This document shows positions 17,629-27,019 of a stretch of DNA of 64,000 bases, piece by piece; position 1 is the first letter of the stretch, and every line of letters starts with the position of its first letter. The stretch is from positions 62,001 through 126,000 of the forward strand of contig JANNOQ010000099.1 in NCBI GenBank assembly GCA_031399085.1, given 5' to 3'. A model generated the notes under the pieces. The model was given only the letters and a program-made list of their open reading frames with translations. It was not told the DNA's origin and did not search any database. Source of the stretch: R-RK-3 sp031399085 (GTDB taxonomy: Bacteria; Pseudomonadota; Alphaproteobacteria; Rhizobiales; Rhodomicrobiaceae). The position numbers were made by a program, and so were the translations under genes.

Positions 17629-18996
17629 TCAGAACTGAATTCTGGCGCCCGCAAGAACTTCCTGGAAGTCTTCGAACTGGACATCCCCAAGGCTGGCGCC
17701 ACCGCCACGCTGTAGAATAAATGCCTCAGAACTTATGTTTCGGTAGCTGATATACATGTCAAAGGCAGAGGCAGCAAAATTTTGGTTAAATCCGATACCC
17801 CAGATCTCGGTTTCAGCATCGCTGACTGCCGTGCCCGACGCATTTCGAAAGTAGCCTGACTCAATGCGTTGATATTCACCGAAGATTGTAGTCGGACCGA
17901 CCCCGAACCAATTTTTTTCAATACCCGCTTGGATATAAAGCGTATCGCTCTCTTCTTCTTCAGTCCCTGCGAAAAGGACGGTTTGTGAATTATCGTCTGT
18001 CTTCAAGCCATACGCGACATGCGCAAACAAACCTGTAGGAACGTGCATGACACCTGCCGACATTCCCAGATCGCTACAATCGGCTTTCAGATCCGAACCG
18101 ACAATACAACTTTCAGTGGCCGATCCTGTGCCAATCAGCGCTGCGTTGGTAACGCTATCCGTCCACTTTGAGTAACCGATGCCACCAGCGACTTTAAACG
18201 CGCCCCACAAGCCTGCATAGCGAAGAGCAACGTCCCAGAAGTCGTTCTCACCCCAAGAGGCTGAAATCTTGAAGCCAGCTAGAGTAGGTGAATCGTATTT
18301 TATGATGTCATAGCGATTGGTGTCACCAATCCCCTGCGTGGTATTGCCGCCCCAAATGTCGCGGAAACGAAGCGTGGACGAACGAAAACCATCGGACTCA
18401 ACTGGCTGAAATGAACCTGACCAAATCTGAGCGCCAATGCTTCTTACGAACACGGTTCTAGCGAGGTTAATCTCAGCTATGCTATCCGTAGCTGGCGAAG
18501 TTTCACCAAGCGAAATTCGCCCAAGCTTGTCGTTCTCGATAAACAGCATGTTATGCCGAATGAATATCGAGTCGCTGCTGGTGGACGCCGCTACACCTTC
18601 CAGCGAGCTTTCATCGGTGTCCTGATCCACCGTGAAAGACGGCGAGGCCCAAATGCCCATCTCGATATAAAAGCCGGCCTTGGTAGAAGGGCTGATTTTT
18701 CCTTCGCCTCTGAAATTGATAAGAGTTTGCGAGCTGGTGTTGCCAACGACATAAGCATCGCTATCAAAGCCGTCATCCCAGGCAAGGATCGCGGTGTTGA
18801 CCTGACCGCCAATCGCCAGCGAAACCACGCGGTTGCCCTTGCGTGCCGTGGTGGCCTCGAGTTCGGCGATGCGCTCTTCAAGATCCGCGCAGCAGCCGCC
18901 ACCCAAATCGGCAGCGCTTGCCGACCCGGTCGCCAACATACACGACGCGAGCAGTGTGGCGCCGATATAACCAGAGCGTTTCAATCCCCCGAACAT
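17629..18996 (-). CDS. Porin, Porin_2-like
   Basis: A 455-residue outer-membrane channel. A signal peptide (about 1-28, ending GSASA) is followed by the short coiled-coil segment CADLEERIAELEATTARKGN seen at the start of rhizobial porins. Sixteen-strand-like barrel sequence runs to the C-terminal aromatic residue (VLAGARIQF). ATG 18996 has GGGGAG about 10 bases upstream and begins the signal peptide. Two adjacent Cys near residues 34-35 of the precursor could form a disulfide or inter-subunit link. Base composition is somewhat lower in GC than neighbouring genes, common for porins. Non-specific diffusion of small hydrophilic solutes is the likely role. Confidence 0.85.
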   Translation of the reverse strand: MFGGLKRSGYIGATLLASCMLATGSASAADLGGGCCADLEERIAELEATTARKGNRVVSLAIGGQVNTAILAWDDGFDSDAYVVGNTSSQTLINFRGEGKISPSTKAGFYIEMGIWASPSFTVDQDTDESSLEGVAASTSSDSIFIRHNMLFIENDKLGRISLGETSPATDSIAEINLARTVFVRSIGAQIWSGSFQPVESDGFRSSTLRFRDIWGGNTTQGIGDTNRYDIIKYDSPTLAGFKISASWGENDFWDVALRYAGLWGAFKVAGGIGYSKWTDSVTNAALIGTGSATESCIVGSDLKADCSDLGMSAGVMHVPTGLFAHVAYGLKTDDNSQTVLFAGTEEEESDTLYIQAGIEKNWFGVGPTTIFGEYQRIESGYFRNASGTAVSDAETEIWGIGFNQNFAASAFDMYISYRNISSEAFILQRGGGASLGDVQFEDFQEVLAGARIQF

Positions 18997-19344
18997 TCTT
19001 ATTCTCTCCCCTGTCACCCTTGATAAATCTATCAACTCTGACTCTAATAACAGGAAGGGTGAGGGGTGCTAGTAATTCGTAGCATGACAGGTTTATTTCA
19101 CGATGTGTCGTGGCGTTACAGCAACAAAAACGTACGCGCCTCAATTTATAGTTGCATTTTCTCTATCTAAATTACAACTTTAAGTTGTATATTTTGCCTA
19201 GCGAAATTTAATCTTTCGCATCGCGTTGTCCTTGAAAAACCATCCCTACCGCCGCGCAAGCTTGCGTATTGACGCTGCTTGTCGGATCAATGGGGCGCGT
19301 CAGCCGTTTTGGACACACGCCGCATCAACGCCCATAGGTTTCAC
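18997..19344. other. AT-rich divergent promoter region, porin/creA
   Basis: The 348 bases between two divergent genes are much richer in A/T than the surroundings (19140-19215 especially) and contain the 17-base palindrome at 19173-19189. I see no gene in it. It should hold the promoters of both the porin and creA-like genes. Confidence 0.5.
19173..19189. promoter_or_regulatory. Perfect 17-base palindrome, operator candidate
   Basis: TACAACTT-T-AAGTTGTA has perfect 8-base arms around a single central T and lies in the AT-rich spacer between the divergent porin and creA-like genes. Symmetry and position fit a dimeric regulator site. The regulator is not identifiable. Confidence 0.5.
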
Positions 19345-19854
19345 ATGCGCTACTTGCTGCTTGTTTGCTCGATGCTTTTTTGCGCTTCGCCCTTTTCAGC
19401 GCGCGCGGCGGACGAGCCAGATTTGATATTTAAGAAGACGACGGTCTGGAAATTCCTGTCGCCTGACCACAAGCTGGCCACCTACGCCATCGACGATCCG
19501 GTCGTGGGTGGCGTGTCATGTCATTTCACAGTGCCGGAGAAAGGCGGCTGGACGGGCTGGCTCGGTCTCGCGGAGGAGCTTTCGAACGCCTCGCTCGCTT
19601 GCCGGCAGATCGGCCCGGTCCAGTTCAAGGCGAAATTCGAGCAAGGCGAGGAAATGTTCCGGCAGCGCCGGTCTTTCTTCTTCAAGAAAATGCAGATCGT
19701 GCGCGGTTGCGATAAGACCCGCAACGTCCTCGTTTATGTGGTTTACACGGATAAGCTGATCGAGGGCAGTCCGGAAAACTCCACCTCGACCGTTCCCATC
19801 ATGCCTTGGGGAACGAGCGAGCCGCCGCGGTGTCTTGACTGGGTGACCGAGTAA
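19345..19854 (+). CDS. creA: CreA-family periplasmic protein
   Basis: A 169-residue exported protein with a clear signal peptide (about residues 1-20, ending FSARA). It carries the CreA family pattern: SLACRQIGPVQF, MFRQRRSFFFKKMQIVRGCD, NVLVYVVYTDKLIEGSPENS and the end STVPIMPWG. Two internal Cys pairs could form disulfides. CreA is named for the E. coli creABCD locus but its biochemical role is unknown. The ATG at 19345 gives the signal peptide; an earlier in-frame ATG adds 22 residues of non-signal sequence. Confidence 0.88.
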   Translation: MRYLLLVCSMLFCASPFSARAADEPDLIFKKTTVWKFLSPDHKLATYAIDDPVVGGVSCHFTVPEKGGWTGWLGLAEELSNASLACRQIGPVQFKAKFEQGEEMFRQRRSFFFKKMQIVRGCDKTRNVLVYVVYTDKLIEGSPENSTSTVPIMPWGTSEPPRCLDWVTE

Positions 19855-19874
19855 AAGCGACCCTACAGGCGCGT

Positions 19875-22076
19875 TTAGGGCTTGGCGTCGAACACCACTG
19901 AAACGCGGGCATTGCCGCCGCTGCGCAAAAGCTGAACCGAAATGTCCGATCCATGCCGCCGGACGACAAAATCGACGCTGGCATCGCCGAAACGCAAATC
20001 GCGGATCACGATCTCGTCGATAAAGTCGGGCAGGCGCGGATTGCGCATTCGGACTTCCTTGGCGCCGGGATCGAATTCGAAACCAAGGGAGGCTTCGAGA
20101 AGAGCGAAAGGCGTCGCGCTCGCCCAGGCCTGCGGCACGCATGCGACGGGATAGAGCGTAGGCCCACGCCCCTTGCCACGCTGAAAACCGCAGAACAGTT
20201 CCGGGAGGCGTCGCAACTCCATGTAAGCCGCCGCGTCGATAAGGGCCTTAAAAACCCGCTCCACGCCATTATTGTCACCGTAGCGGGCAAGCCCCAGGGC
20301 GATGAGCGCATTGTCATGCGGCCAGATTGAGCCGTTGTGATAGGACATCGGGTTGTAGCGCGCTTCGTCCTTGGGGATCGTACGGATGCCCCAGCCGGAA
20401 AAGAAACGCGGGCGCAGCAATTCGCTCGCAACGATCGCACCCCGATCGGGCCTCACGATGCCCGAAAACAACAAATGCCCGGCATTGGACGAACGAACTC
20501 GGCAGGGTTGCTTCTGTCCGTCGAGAGCCAAGGCATAGGTGTTCAATTCAGGTACCCAGAACGTCGCCTCAAACCGCTCAGCCAATTCTTTCGCCTGCGC
20601 TTCCAATTGTTGGGCGAGTTCGTGATGGCCCAAAAGTTTGGCGCATCGCGCCGCCCGCTGCTTTGCCTCAAACACATACCCCTGCACTTCACAAAGCGCG
20701 AGCGGTCCCTCGGCAAGGCGGCCATTGGCGTGGAAGACCGAGTCGGAGCTATCCTTCCAGCCCTGATTGCTGAGACCGTCCTCGGTGGCGCGCTGATATT
20801 CGACAAAGCCGTCACCGTCGAGATCGCCGCGGCCGTCGATCCATTGCAGTGCGGCGAGGGCCGCGGGCCACAGCTCTCTCAGCGTACCGAGATCGCCAGT
20901 GCGCTCGACATAGCGGCCGAGCAGCACCAGGAAAAGCGGTGTGGAGTCGACGCTGCCGTAATAGCGGCCGAAGGGGACTTCGCCAAGGCCGGCCATTTCT
21001 CCGCCGCGCATCTCATGCAGAATTTTGCCGGGCTGGGCGTCGGAGGCGGGATCGTTGTCCGTCGCCTGATAATGCGCCAGGCGCCGCAGCACGCCTTTGG
21101 CGATGGCCGGGTTACACCAAAGCAGCATCATCGCGGTGATCAGCCCGTCTCGGCCGAAGGTCGTCGAGAACCAGGGGATCCCGGCGTAAGGATATTGGCC
21201 TTGCGGCGTGTCGGTGAGCAGCATCGACATGTCCGCCATCGACCGGCAGAGAATTTCGTTGAACAGCACGTTGGAGGTTTCGACGGTGGCGGCGGTGCGG
21301 GCCGGCGCGCGCAATTCCCGCCGCACTGACAGGAAGCCACGCAAAAATTGCGCCGGACGCTCGTTGGTGGGCTGATCGCAGCCCACCGTAAGGAACACGG
21401 CGCGTTCCTCATCTGGTGCCAAGGTAATTTGATGCGACGCGGAATTGGTGCCAATCTCGGTTGGCGGTGGATCGAACATCACGGTCGAGCGCCGCGGAAT
21501 TTGATCGAGGCCGAGATAGGTCATCACGACCTTATCGCTCGCGGCAACGCGGCGGTTGACCACCCCTCTTTGAGCGCGGCGCATGCCGCGAACCTCAAAA
21601 ATGTCGGCAAAGTCGCTACCGAAATAGATGGTGGCGCGGAAGCTGACCGGCTTCTCGCCAAAATTCTTAAGCGACAGACGCTGATAGAGCGTGCCGCGCC
21701 AAAGAAAAATATTGCGCGTGATGTGTACGGTGTCCTTACGCAGGACCAGATCGCCCTCGGAAAAAATGTCGGGGTTCGTCAGCTCTACGGTCAACAGCGA
21801 ATTGTCGTCGCGCACATTCGAGCCCAGCAGCAGCGGCTGAAGCCCGTCGATCACCACCTCCAAATAGGACAGAAATCGCGTGTCGGATTCAAATAATCCA
21901 TCCTGCCCGCCGGCGGAGGCGCCGATATCGCCATAGCTGTCGAGCACGACGAAGGCGTCGCCGTGCTTGAGCGTACGTCTGGCACGCGACGACTGCCCCC
22001 TTGCGGTAATGTAAAAGGGGGCTTCCGAGAACCCATCAGGACCTTTGGCTGTCTCTAACGTGTTCTCGGCAGTCAT
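19875..22076 (-). CDS. Glycogen-debranching-type amylo-alpha-1,6-glucosidase
   Basis: A 733-residue cytoplasmic protein. An N-terminal beta-rich debranching domain (GDE_N_bis type: FVVLDSYGDIGASAGGQDGLFESDTRFLS, about residues 30-250) is followed by an (alpha/alpha)6 glycosidase domain of amylo-alpha-1,6-glucosidase type with GIPWFSTTFGRDGLITAMM, GWKDSSDSVFHANG and YHNGSIWPHDNALIALGL. No signal peptide. It likely removes alpha-1,6 branches from glycogen or a related glucan. It follows a GT4 glycosyltransferase in the same direction with 10 bases between, a pairing common in alphaproteobacteria and suggesting shared glucan or compatible-solute metabolism. Confidence 0.85.
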   Translation of the reverse strand: MTAENTLETAKGPDGFSEAPFYITARGQSSRARRTLKHGDAFVVLDSYGDIGASAGGQDGLFESDTRFLSYLEVVIDGLQPLLLGSNVRDDNSLLTVELTNPDIFSEGDLVLRKDTVHITRNIFLWRGTLYQRLSLKNFGEKPVSFRATIYFGSDFADIFEVRGMRRAQRGVVNRRVAASDKVVMTYLGLDQIPRRSTVMFDPPPTEIGTNSASHQITLAPDEERAVFLTVGCDQPTNERPAQFLRGFLSVRRELRAPARTAATVETSNVLFNEILCRSMADMSMLLTDTPQGQYPYAGIPWFSTTFGRDGLITAMMLLWCNPAIAKGVLRRLAHYQATDNDPASDAQPGKILHEMRGGEMAGLGEVPFGRYYGSVDSTPLFLVLLGRYVERTGDLGTLRELWPAALAALQWIDGRGDLDGDGFVEYQRATEDGLSNQGWKDSSDSVFHANGRLAEGPLALCEVQGYVFEAKQRAARCAKLLGHHELAQQLEAQAKELAERFEATFWVPELNTYALALDGQKQPCRVRSSNAGHLLFSGIVRPDRGAIVASELLRPRFFSGWGIRTIPKDEARYNPMSYHNGSIWPHDNALIALGLARYGDNNGVERVFKALIDAAAYMELRRLPELFCGFQRGKGRGPTLYPVACVPQAWASATPFALLEASLGFEFDPGAKEVRMRNPRLPDFIDEIVIRDLRFGDASVDFVVRRHGSDISVQLLRSGGNARVSVVFDAKP

Positions 22077-22086
22077 GGCGCTCCAA

Positions 22087-23190
22087 TCAATTCAGGGTCT
22101 GTTGGTCTCTCCGAGGGAGCGACTTGTCGCGGGTCGCCAGACGGCGGACGACTGGCACATTTGGAAGGCCCAGCATCTTTTCATAAACTGTGACATAGTC
22201 CGCCGCCATGCGGGACGCGGTGAACCGCTCATCGAAGCGGCGGCGTACCCTGCGGCGATCCAAAGTCACGGTTTGCTGTAATGCGCTGACCGCTTCTTCC
22301 TCGGTATCGACGATGTAACCAGATAGACCATCATCTATAATCTCCGGAACTGAACCGTTCCTGAACGCTAGCACCGGCGTTCCGCAGGCCATCGCCTCGA
22401 TCATGACCAATCCAAAGGGCTCAGGCCAGTCAATTGGGAAGAGCAGAGCGCGCGCATTTCCAAGAAACGCGGTTTTCTGCCGCTCGTTGATCTCGCCGAT
22501 AAACTCGACGCCGGGTTGATCCAGCATCGGCTTGATCTGCTGCTCAAAATATTCTTTATCCGCCTTATCAACCTTGGCCGCGATTTTAAGCGGGATGCCC
22601 GCAGCGCGCGCAATACGAATAGCGCGATCGGGGCGTTTTTCAGGCGAAATCCGGCCAAGAAAAGCCACGTAGTCGCCGGTCGATCCCAGATTGGCTTTAT
22701 GCAGGTCGCTTGGCAGGCCATGATAGACCGTGCCCGCAAAGTTCACATTGCCGACCGGACGCCGCTGGGAGTTCGAAATCGAAACCAGGGGCATATCTGG
22801 AAAGGCCGTGTAAAGCATTTTTAGATCAGGAATATCCTGGCGCCCATGCAGCGTTGTCACGGTCCGCCCGGCCATGTGATTGAAAACCGGGAATTGGAAG
22901 TAGTCGATGTGGAAATGAATGACGTCGAATTCTTCCGTCATCCGGCGCACGCGATCCAACATCAGCATATAATAAGGGATTTGTTCCTTCACAGCGGGAT
23001 CGAGCCGCAAAGCCATGCTAGCGCAACTGACCAATTCGGCCGCCGTAGCGGAATCACCGCTGGCGAAAAGCGTTACATCATGCCCCATTCGTACCAATTC
23101 TTCCGTCAAATAAGACACGATCCGCTCTGTGCCGCCATAAAGGCGGGGCGGCACGCTTTCTATCAGGGGAGAAATCTGCGCGATTTTCAT
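22087..23190 (-). CDS. GT4-family glycosyltransferase
   Basis: A 367-residue GT-B glycosyltransferase. The N-terminal lobe has MKIAQISPLIESVPPRLYGG and HFHIDYFQFP. The C-terminal lobe has VAFLGRISPEKRPDRAI and the nucleotide-sugar EX7E motif in EPFGLVMIEAMACGTPVLAF. No membrane segment. First gene of a two-gene leftward operon with the debranching enzyme. Donor and acceptor are unknown. The upstream region is AT-rich and carries an inverted repeat at 23345-23359. Confidence 0.88.
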   Translation of the reverse strand: MKIAQISPLIESVPPRLYGGTERIVSYLTEELVRMGHDVTLFASGDSATAAELVSCASMALRLDPAVKEQIPYYMLMLDRVRRMTEEFDVIHFHIDYFQFPVFNHMAGRTVTTLHGRQDIPDLKMLYTAFPDMPLVSISNSQRRPVGNVNFAGTVYHGLPSDLHKANLGSTGDYVAFLGRISPEKRPDRAIRIARAAGIPLKIAAKVDKADKEYFEQQIKPMLDQPGVEFIGEINERQKTAFLGNARALLFPIDWPEPFGLVMIEAMACGTPVLAFRNGSVPEIIDDGLSGYIVDTEEEAVSALQQTVTLDRRRVRRRFDERFTASRMAADYVTVYEKMLGLPNVPVVRRLATRDKSLPRRDQQTLN

Positions 23191-23859
23191 TTTGTCTCAT
23201 CCATTTTGGCAACGAACCTCACAAGAACTTTCCTAAAGACTAAAAGTTCCCAAATGAGGGCGAGCGACGATTAAATCGCTTAACATAATCAGGTATAAAA
23301 ACTACGTAAAATAAAATAGGTTTAGAAGAACAGTTCAGTAGAATTTTACATCCTGTAAATGCAAAGCTTAAGACTATGACAGCTTCAATAGACTAGTGTA
23401 AAAAAATCTAACCAATGGCTATTGTGCAACCGACTGGAATTTATGTCCAGATTGCGGCAAAAAGGCGCGGAGCGAGACTGCTCCTCATCTGCATGTGCAC
23501 ATTTATCGTACAGGGGTGCCCATTTTTTACACCTGAGGGAAAGTGGTTAACGCCCTCACAGCAAAAGAAAAATTGAGATGGAGCGATTTTGGGCGGGCTG
23601 GCATGCTGGCCGAATGCCGCCGGTTTTGGCGATTCGCCGGTTCAGGCGCCATTCAGATTGCTTTCCACGTGCAGCGCTGCACGAGCAGGTCTTTTACACC
23701 AAATGCGTGCCGACGGCGATCGATATTCTGGCCTGATAGGTATTTTTGCTGGGTGGCGCCGAGTGACTATTCCGTCCTCATTGATTCCAGACGGAACTCT
23801 ATCTCTTTGTTTTGACGCATTTTCACAACGCAAACAGCCCGACAAATAAGCTGGAAGGT
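23191..23859. other. Long gene-free region upstream of the GT4 gene
   Basis: These 669 bases hold no open frame that looks like a protein. Roughly 23270-23420 is strongly AT-rich, unlike its surroundings, and should contain the promoter of the leftward glycosyltransferase operon. TTTACA-TCC-TGTAAA (23345-23359) is a perfect 6-base-arm inverted repeat in it and a possible operator. A 16-base palindrome (CGTGCAGCGCTGCACG) lies at 23668-23683. Nothing else was recognised. Confidence 0.45.
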
Positions 23860-25083
23860 CTAGGACCGCTCGCCCCGAAGCCTGGCAATCAGCTCGTCGG
23901 AGGGGTAGGCATCGGCGGGAAGGTCGAATTTGATCTGCACCTGGCGGATGGCGTCCCGCGTTTGCGCTCCCATGATCCCGTCGAGCTTGCCGACATCATA
24001 GCCGAGCTTGACCAGCATCTGCTGTAGCGCCCGGATGTCCTCCAAACCGTAGGTGGGCAGGTTAGGCTTGCCCTTATCATAGGCCGGAGCGCCGGCAAGA
24101 CGGCTCGCATAATAGGCTGCCGTGGTCGCATAGACGAGTGACTCGTTCCATTCCGTATAGATATGGAAATTCGCATACGCGAGGAATGCTGGTCCATTAC
24201 GGCCCATCGGCAGCAGCAGCGAGGCGGGCCTGGCGTCCGCCGGAAGCGGGCGGCCGTTGCGCAAGGTGACGCCCCATTGCGCCCATTTCGATCGCGGATG
24301 GCGGATTTTCAGATCGGCCTCCTTCCACGGCAAGTTGCCGGGAACGCCAACTTCTTCGATCCACGATTCGCCTCGTGTCCAGCCAAGATGTTGCAAAAAC
24401 TTGGCGGTCGAAGCGAGCACGTCGGGCACGCTGTCGCGAAGATCGACGCGGCCATCGCCATCATAGTCGACGCCAAAATCGAGATAGTGCGAGGGAAGGA
24501 ACTGCGTTTGACCGAGTTCGCCGGCCCAAGCGCCCACCATTTGTTCTCGGGTCAGGTCGCCTCGGTCGATGATTTTGAGCGCGGCAATCAATTGTTCGCG
24601 GAACATTTCGGGCCGGCGGCAATCATAAGCCAAAGTCGCAAGCGCGCCGAGAATGGGACTTTTGCCAGAATTCACGCCGAAATCCGTTTCCAGGCCCCAA
24701 AATCCGACAATTACAGCAGCCGGAACGCCGAAATCCCTTTCTATCCGAGTAAAAATCTGCCGGTGTTTTTCGATATTGGCCGCGCCGCGCTGCATCCGGT
24801 CGGCCGAAACCATGCGGCCGGAAAACTGTAGAAAGCTTTGGGCGAAAACACCCTGCGCCCGGTCCCGGCGAACGATGGCCGGATCGTAGGCGAGGCCGCC
24901 GAGCACGTCGGCGACCGTGCCGCGCGACACGCCGGCGGCGCTCGCGTCGCGCTTCATCTCATCGAGCCAGCTCTGAAAGCTTTGCGCGGGATTGCAGGTG
25001 ACAGCCTGGGCCGGCGCGCCGGCGGTGAAAGCGGTCAGCGCCGCCAGGAAGCCGCACACCAGGATAAAGGAACGATGCGTCAT
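23860..25083 (-). CDS. mltB: Lytic murein transglycosylase, MltB type
   Basis: A 407-residue periplasmic muramidase. A signal peptide (about residues 1-27, ending GAPAQA) is followed by an SLT_2 domain with catalytic Glu132 in GFWGLETDFG, then GELGQTQFLPSHYLDFGVDYDGDG with its Asp-rich turn. A C-terminal PG_binding_1 domain covers about residues 345-400 (EDIRALQQMLVKLGYDVGKL; MGAQTRDAIRQVQ). It cleaves peptidoglycan glycan strands to 1,6-anhydromuramyl ends. The frame is open upstream; the ATG at 25083 is chosen because it gives a normal signal peptide, though its ribosome site is weak. Confidence 0.9.
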   Translation of the reverse strand: MTHRSFILVCGFLAALTAFTAGAPAQAVTCNPAQSFQSWLDEMKRDASAAGVSRGTVADVLGGLAYDPAIVRRDRAQGVFAQSFLQFSGRMVSADRMQRGAANIEKHRQIFTRIERDFGVPAAVIVGFWGLETDFGVNSGKSPILGALATLAYDCRRPEMFREQLIAALKIIDRGDLTREQMVGAWAGELGQTQFLPSHYLDFGVDYDGDGRVDLRDSVPDVLASTAKFLQHLGWTRGESWIEEVGVPGNLPWKEADLKIRHPRSKWAQWGVTLRNGRPLPADARPASLLLPMGRNGPAFLAYANFHIYTEWNESLVYATTAAYYASRLAGAPAYDKGKPNLPTYGLEDIRALQQMLVKLGYDVGKLDGIMGAQTRDAIRQVQIKFDLPADAYPSDELIARLRGERS

Positions 25084-25160
25084 CGGTTGCCGGTTACGAG
25101 AAGGGCTCACTTTCGCCATTTCACTGTTTGTTGGAGCGGTGCGCCTAACGCGCGGTCCGA

Positions 25161-25508
25161 TTATTTTTCCTGCCGCAAGCCGCGTGTCGCGCCGATCGGG
25201 GCATCGCTGTCCTTGTCGCGACCGGTGATGCGTTCCCACCAGCTGCGGTCTTCCTTATAGGCCTCGATCGTGCCCTCATAGGGGCCTTTGAGGGTTTTCG
25301 TCGAACCGGACGAAAGGACAAGGACACGCAGCGTCGCGCCATCCGGCATTTTCACTCTTGCATTGTCGTCCAGCTTGGTTCCGGTCGACAGTCCCGGCAC
25401 GGACGACTCCAGCACTTCACTTTCAGCTTGGGCGGCGCTGACGGGCAGCAAGACAGCCGCTGCGAGGCCGAAGGCAAAGGCCGCGCGCGGGGGAATAACG
25501 TGTTTCAT
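25161..25508 (-). CDS. Small exported protein paired with CHASE2 protein
   Basis: A 115-residue protein with a signal peptide (about residues 1-30, ending VSAAQAE). A short beta-rich domain (LSTGTKLDDNARVKMPDGATLRVLVLSSGSTKTLKGPYEG) resembles the FecR-like sensory beta fold. A charged tail follows (SWWERITGRDKDSDAPIG). The ATG at 25508 lies 6 bases after GGAG. It is 14 bases downstream of the CHASE2 gene and surely co-transcribed with it, so it may be a periplasmic partner of that protein. I do not recognise a named family with certainty. Confidence 0.75.
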   Translation of the reverse strand: MKHVIPPRAAFAFGLAAAVLLPVSAAQAESEVLESSVPGLSTGTKLDDNARVKMPDGATLRVLVLSSGSTKTLKGPYEGTIEAYKEDRSWWERITGRDKDSDAPIGATRGLRQEK

Positions 25509-25522
25509 GCTCATCTCCTGAT

Positions 25523-26707
25523 TTATCCCGCCAAACGAAATCGCTTCAGGATATCGGGTGCGTAATGCCCGCCTGTGACGCCGAGCGTCCAGGCAAAGAA
25601 AAGTGTCGTTGAGGGAATGAGAAGGCTGAAATTCAAAAACAGCGCGACGCCAAGGCCAACGAGTGCTGCAAGACCGGCGAAATACAGCAGCCAATCATAG
25701 CGTTTGGCGCTCCAATACAGGCTGAACAGGAAGCCGACAAATGCAACCGCAATGAGCAGCATCAGCTCATTCGTCCAATGGATCGTCCCGATGGAGCGGC
25801 CATCGAGAAGCTGAGCCAGGATCTGGGCGTGCACCAAGACGCCCGGCAATTTGGCGCCGTCCCAGATCGAGAGCGGCGTCTGATGCTTATCGCGGTCAAC
25901 GAAATCTCCGCCGACCAGCACGATCTTGCCGCTGAGAGCCGAACGCCAGCTCTCGGGCAAAATCACCTCCGGACCAGCGCCAGGCTTGTGGCGGGGGACG
26001 CGAAGGAGCGGAAACAGATCGCCGCCCGGTGGGGGCAGTAGCCATGAAATATAACGCGTCTCAGGCTCGCTCGTGAACCCGCCGCCCTTCTCAGCGACAA
26101 GCTGGGCAAAGCTTTTGCGATCCGGCGAGGGCTCGCCGACGTAGCGCACGACCTGATCACCGATCTTGAGCTGCTCCAATTTGCGCGCGAAAAACACATG
26201 GCCGGCTTCGCGCTGCGTCCGCGCGATGAACTCATCCTGATATTTTAGGTTCTCCTCGCGAAAGCCGCGAACGCGCCTGTCGATTGCGCCGAATATAGTG
26301 GGTGCTCGCGCTGCCTTGATGGCTTCCACCAACGCCGCGGTTTTGGCCTCGTCGCTCTTGCGGTCATAGATGAAGTCCAGACCGATGACTTTCGGGCGAG
26401 CCGCGTCGAGCCCCTTAACCAGGTTCGCCACCAGCCCGCGATCGACGGGCGCGGTATAGTCGTATTCGGCCATGCTCTCATCATTGATGAGGATGATGGC
26501 GATGTCCTTGCGGGGCTCCTTGGCGGCATCGGAGAAGAAAAACGTCCGCCAATCATAGGTCCATTCGTCCGGCCCCTCGGTCATGTAACCAGCCGAGGAG
26601 AGGGCGACCAGCACAACGGCCACCAGAACGGCCCAGATCGCGCCCAGCAGGCCTCCCGGCCAGCCTCTGCCGGCAGCGGCTCCCTGCGACTGAACTGCCT
26701 CTGTCAT
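25523..26707 (-). CDS. CHASE2-domain membrane protein without output domain
   Basis: A 394-residue protein. An N-terminal membrane segment (about residues 20-40) precedes a periplasmic CHASE2 domain (about 50-285: YDWRTFFFSDAAKEPRKDIAIILINDESM; GLDFIYDRKSDE; GKIVLVGGDFVDRDKHQTPLS; LPGVLVHAQILAQLLDGR). Three closing membrane helices follow (about 295-385). CHASE2 usually feeds a cyclase, kinase or phosphatase domain; here the chain stops about 15 residues after the last helix, so no output domain is present. ATG 26707 with GGGAGAGG upstream was chosen. A signalling or scaffold role with the adjacent small exported protein is inference. Confidence 0.85.
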   Translation of the reverse strand: MTEAVQSQGAAAGRGWPGGLLGAIWAVLVAVVLVALSSAGYMTEGPDEWTYDWRTFFFSDAAKEPRKDIAIILINDESMAEYDYTAPVDRGLVANLVKGLDAARPKVIGLDFIYDRKSDEAKTAALVEAIKAARAPTIFGAIDRRVRGFREENLKYQDEFIARTQREAGHVFFARKLEQLKIGDQVVRYVGEPSPDRKSFAQLVAEKGGGFTSEPETRYISWLLPPPGGDLFPLLRVPRHKPGAGPEVILPESWRSALSGKIVLVGGDFVDRDKHQTPLSIWDGAKLPGVLVHAQILAQLLDGRSIGTIHWTNELMLLIAVAFVGFLFSLYWSAKRYDWLLYFAGLAALVGLGVALFLNFSLLIPSTTLFFAWTLGVTGGHYAPDILKRFRLAG

Positions 26708-27019
26708 GACCTCTCCCACACGAACGATCACCGCCAAAGCGCGTCAAATGAAGTCTTAGCGCAAATTTATGACGGAGGGACTGGTTTTTTTGCACAGGGG
26801 GACGCCGGCCAAGGAAGAGAAGGCCCCATCACAATCCGCAAATCGATCATTCGTCCAAAAGCGGGAGCGTTATAATTCCTGCGGGAGACAGCCGTCTAGC
26901 GGCGCTTTGCCATTCACGCAATCTTGCGTCGAGATGTGCGGTGAAATCGTAGAAGACTTGCGTGATCTGCTTTTATCCCGCCAAGACGCGCAGCTGGAAT
27001 CGAACAAACAGGAACCCAC
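26708..27019. other. Divergent intergenic region, CHASE2 protein/GST
   Basis: 312 bases without a gene. A consensus -10 (TATAAT, 26871-26876) faces the GST gene but has no matching -35. The promoter of the leftward CHASE2 operon must also lie here. No repeat or RNA gene was seen. Confidence 0.35.

Noticed and set aside
23668..23683. Perfect 16-base palindrome CGTGCAGCGCTGCACG
   Set aside because: About one such palindrome is expected by chance in a GC-rich window of this size, and it is far from either flanking gene start. Recorded in the intergenic entry but not promoted to an operator.
23543..23815. 90-codon rightward frame in the gap upstream of the GT4 gene
   Set aside because: No ribosome site, no protein-like pattern, and competing frames of similar length on both strands.
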